A stretch of 64,000 nucleotides of DNA from BM520 sp964474455 (GTDB lineage Bacteria; Bacteroidota; Bacteroidia; Bacteroidales; BM520), in assembly GCA_964474455.1 (NCBI GenBank), contig CAYYSU010000003.1, positions 23,990 to 87,989 of the forward strand, read 5' to 3'. The notes beneath the pieces are model-generated. The model was not told where the DNA came from, did no database searches, and worked only from the letters and a program-made list of their open reading frames with translations. Below are positions 62,265 through 64,000 of the stretch, one piece after another. Made by a program: the position numbers and the translations under genes. Numbering within the stretch: the first letter of the stretch is position 1; each line of letters opens with the position of its first letter.

Positions 62265-62720
62265 CTAATCTTCTTCATCTTGCACCTGCATCTTGCTAAT
62301 TAAATACCAATAGTAGAATGCTTCAGGATTTACTTTCTTTAATCTGTTCAGTTTGTTAATTGAAGGATCTTCAATCATTACGTCTTTAAAATCTTCAGGT
62401 AATCTATACTTTTGAAAGGATTCATACAATACATCCAGAAGAATGTAGTCTTCATCCGTATATGTTTGAAACACCGGTTTGTAATTTACCTTATAATGAT
62501 CTTTCTTAATGTTTGAACCTGATTTTCGCTTTTGTCTCTCATACCGGATAAACCCATGACTCTCAACGACTGCATCAAGGCATGAATCATCCAATTCTTC
62601 TGTATCAGAAAATATCACATCTATATCAATCTAAAGTCGTTTTATTTCAGGGAAGCGCAATAATAAAGCAGCCCCTCCTTTAAAAACAAAATTGAGTTTT
62701 TGAATTGCAAGTCCCTCCAA
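62265..62720 (-). pseudogene. AbiEii-type nucleotidyltransferase, N-terminal fragment with in-frame TAG
   Basis: Reading the minus strand from about 62720 gives LEGLAIQKLNFVFKGGAALL, then LRFPEIKRL, a TAG at 62633-62631, and in the same frame IDIDVIFSDTEELDD. FVFKGG(T)ALLL...RLS(I/T)DIDV is the nucleotidyltransferase core of the AbiEii/AbiGii toxin family, so the TAG replaces a serine or similar codon in the middle of the metal-binding motif. The frame continues to 62265. The last 50 residues or so (from about YESFQKYRL) do not look like this family and may come from another gene. The N-terminus and promoter are absent. Confidence 0.7.
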
Positions 62721-63070
62721 CAGAAACACCAATAGATGATCTCCGGTTAAAAATCCGTCATACATATGACCTACATCAAATGCTAAAAAACAACAATTTA
62801 CTCGAGTTCTTCAATTCCGATAGATTTGACAATCTACTTAAAAAGGTTACGCAGGAAGATGCAGATGGATTTGACAATAAGAATCTGATAAAATAGCCAC
62901 CCCATGAAGCAATCATTTTCAGTTCACCCAAAGAAACCTGGTCAAAACTCAGCAACATATACAGTGGAGACTTCCGATATCTTGTGTATGGTGAGTTGCC
63001 TGGGGAAAACGAAATATTGAGCACGATATATAAAATTCAGGATCGCCTCATGAATATACCCTGGGAGTAG
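62705..63070 (+). pseudogene. AbiEii-type nucleotidyltransferase, C-terminal fragment with in-frame TAG
   Basis: On the plus strand one frame reads PIDDLRLKIRHTYDLHQMLK and LLEFFNSDRFDNLLKKVTQE, meets TAG at 62894-62896, and continues in the same frame as AIIFSSPKETWSKLSNIYSG, DFRYLVYGELP and RLMNIPWE before a final TAG at 63068-63070. KIRHxYDLHxML and ALIFSxxxxTW...DLVYGELP are the C-terminal hallmarks of the Bacteroidota AbiEii-like family. It lies head-to-head with the N-terminal fragment, so the original gene was split by an inversion or similar rearrangement and both parts then gained stops. Confidence 0.7.
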
Positions 63071-63094
63071 CACGTTTTAGACAGTTTTAATTTC

Positions 63095-63133
63095 CAACAA
63101 CCGGCAATAAACCTTCCTTACTGCCGATTGTTG
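63095..63133. repeat. Imperfect hairpin between the AbiEii remnant and TacAT
   Basis: CAACAACCGGCA (63095-63106) and TGCCGATTGTTG (63122-63133) pair at 11 of 12 positions around a 15-base loop. No T tract follows, so a terminator role is uncertain; a remnant recombination or regulatory structure is possible. Confidence 0.45.
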
Positions 63134-63185
63134 ACGAAATCCTATATTCAATTTAAAAAATATTTCGTGTGTGCATTTTGGAATA

Positions 63186-63216
63186 TTGATTTGTACGGAA
63201 TTTCTCCGTACATTTG
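63186..63216 (+). promoter_or_regulatory. Promoter of the TacAT-type operon
   Basis: TTG at 63186-63188, a 20-base spacer and TACATTTG at 63209-63216; ATG follows at 63234. The spacer contains the operator palindrome. Confidence 0.7.
63192..63212. promoter_or_regulatory. Operator palindrome of the toxin-antitoxin promoter
   Basis: TGTACGGA-N5-TCCGTACA: perfect 8-bp arms with spacer ATTTC, overlapping the first four bases of the -7 box. Placement between -33 and -7 fits autorepression by the ribbon-helix-helix antitoxin. Confidence 0.75.
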
Positions 63217-63233
63217 CAAAAAAAGACAAAATT

Positions 63234-63524
63234 ATGAAATCAGCGACTTCAGAACATGCACGCTTTGACACAAGGCTTCCCAAAGAGCTGAAGCTGTATA
63301 TGGAGAGAGCGGCATATCTTGGAGGTTACCGGAATCTTACAGACTTTATCCTTCGCACCGCACAGGAAAAAGCAAAGGAGATAATTGATGAAAAAGAGCA
63401 GGTTATCGCATCAGAAAAAGATAGTGAGATATTCTTCGAAGCTGTCACTAATCCAGCGCCACCATCAGAAACTCTAAAGGCTGCTGCAAAGGATTATAAA
63501 TCATTTATCTCAGAATCAGAATAA
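63234..63524 (+). CDS. DUF1778 antitoxin, TacA-like
   Basis: A 96-residue ribbon-helix-helix antitoxin. The start at 63234 (MKSATSEHARFDTRLPKELK) is chosen because the promoter and operator lie inside the longer in-frame reading. ARFDTRLPKELKLYMERAAY is the DNA-binding N-terminal strand and helix of DUF1778; GGYRNLTDFILRTAQEKA the second helix. The C-terminal part (about 55-96, including ALTNPAPP-like VTNPAPPSETL) is the flexible stretch that blocks the GNAT toxin. The toxin gene follows after four bases. Confidence 0.88.
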   Translation: MKSATSEHARFDTRLPKELKLYMERAAYLGGYRNLTDFILRTAQEKAKEIIDEKEQVIASEKDSEIFFEAVTNPAPPSETLKAAAKDYKSFISESE

Positions 63525-63528
63525 CGGG

Positions 63529-64000
63529 ATGATTGAGCTTTTAAGGAAGGATCACAACAAAAAAGACTTTGATTGCGGAAATGCGACACTAAACATATAC
63601 CTGCGTAATCAAGCCGGACAGGATGTTAAGCGCAAGCTTTCGGCTTGTTTTGTTTTACCTGACAGCGACACAACCCTTATAAAAGGGTATTATACACTTT
63701 CAAACAACAGCATTCCGTTACAATCATTTTCTCAGGAAGTACGAAGGAAGCTTCCAAAATCCTACACCTCCATTCCCACAACATTACTTGGACATCTGGC
63801 TATTGACAAGAGATCACAGGGACAGGGAATTGGTAAGATCCTGTTGATTGATGCCTTAAAGCGCAGTTATGAAATATCGAAGGAGTTAGGATCCTTTGGT
63901 GTTGTTGTCGACCCCATAGATATATCAGCAAAGAACTTCTACCGGAAATACGATTTCATCGAGTTGCCGGATAGTGGTAAGATGTTTATTGCGATGAAAA
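63529..64000 (+). CDS. GNAT toxin, TacT-like, cut by the window end
   Basis: An open frame from ATG 63529 to the edge (157 codons). FDCGNATLNIYLRNQAGQDV is the typical N-terminus of TacT-type toxins, followed by YYTLSNNSI, the acetyl-CoA site GHLAIDKRSQGQGIGKIL and the C-terminal FYRKYDFIELP. These enzymes acetylate aminoacyl-tRNA and halt translation. In many homologues the residue before L in G-x-L-A-V-D is Arg; here it is His. Only the last few codons should be missing. It is paired with the DUF1778 antitoxin and looks intact. Confidence 0.88.
   Translation, partial: MIELLRKDHNKKDFDCGNATLNIYLRNQAGQDVKRKLSACFVLPDSDTTLIKGYYTLSNNSIPLQSFSQEVRRKLPKSYTSIPTTLLGHLAIDKRSQGQGIGKILLIDALKRSYEISKELGSFGVVVDPIDISAKNFYRKYDFIELPDSGKMFIAMK

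Noticed and set aside
62705..62896. Short plus-strand frame as an independent small gene
   Set aside because: Its residues match the C-terminal part of AbiEii-type proteins and the same frame continues past a TAG, so it is a fragment of a pseudogene.

Overview
The window looks like chromosome of an anaerobic or facultatively fermentative member of the Bacteroidota (Bacteroidales/Marinilabiliales-like). The evidence is four large secreted proteins ending in type IX secretion (T9SS) C-terminal sorting domains, many promoters of the Bacteroidota type (TTG/TTTG about 19-21 bases ahead of TAnnTTTG), SPI/SPII signals of Bacteroidota style, an Rnf operon in the order rnfBCDGEA next to rseC, and small families typical of the phylum (DUF1573, DUF2147, BatA, HMA-AraC regulators). 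HydF points to an [FeFe]-hydrogenase encoded elsewhere. No rRNA, tRNA, CRISPR array, insertion sequence or prophage was seen.

Layout. 1-2912 (+): serine biosynthesis, serC (cut by the left edge), serA and a DUF1015 protein. 3063-7763 (+): a GH20 hexosaminidase lipoprotein, overlapping cutC and a short TatD-like hydrolase, then a sugar nucleotidyltransferase. 7961-14415 (-): an ATP-grasp-like protein, a tRNA-dihydrouridine synthase, B12-dependent metH and metF. 14762-19732 (+): a T9SS cargo protein, a TPR/HTH membrane regulator, a 44-residue lysine-rich ORF and an FGE-sulfatase-fold lipoprotein. 19916-22503: an HMA-AraC regulator and a metal permease with its own HMA domain; the permease tail runs into the antisense 3' end of inorganic pyrophosphatase. 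22671-27918: small lipoprotein, PaaI thioesterase, MORN/YwqK-type repeat protein, rimO and a CotH-kinase T9SS protein. 28039-33355: BNR/PKD T9SS protein, GNAT-type protein, mntP and a DUF2147 protein. 33511-43787: sbcDC, a BatA/VWA membrane protein, parC, a small conserved-looking protein and sfsA.

43802-57573 (all -): rnfBCDGEA, a T9SS protein, rseC, an SDR enzyme, a DUF1573 protein, hydF, an aspartase-family lyase and a phosphoglucosamine/phosphomannomutase. This is a redox neighbourhood: Rnf couples ferredoxin:NAD electron transfer to an ion gradient, HydF builds the hydrogenase H-cluster, and the lyase beside it may supply ammonia for that. 57727-61602 (+): a tightly overlapping operon of a TPR protein, a ComA-family phosphosulfolactate synthase, a DUF368/PopT-type lipid carrier transporter and aroE. 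61678-64000: an OB-like lipoprotein, then accessory DNA: two oppositely oriented fragments of an AbiEii-type nucleotidyltransferase, each with an in-frame TAG, followed by a TacA/TacT-type (DUF1778/GNAT) toxin-antitoxin pair with a clear palindromic operator; the toxin is cut by the right edge.

The items most worth checking are the DUF1015 link to serine metabolism, the lyase-HydF pair, the HMA regulator/HMA permease pair that collides with ppa, and the broken AbiEii gene beside an intact TacAT module. I saw no unmistakably new system.
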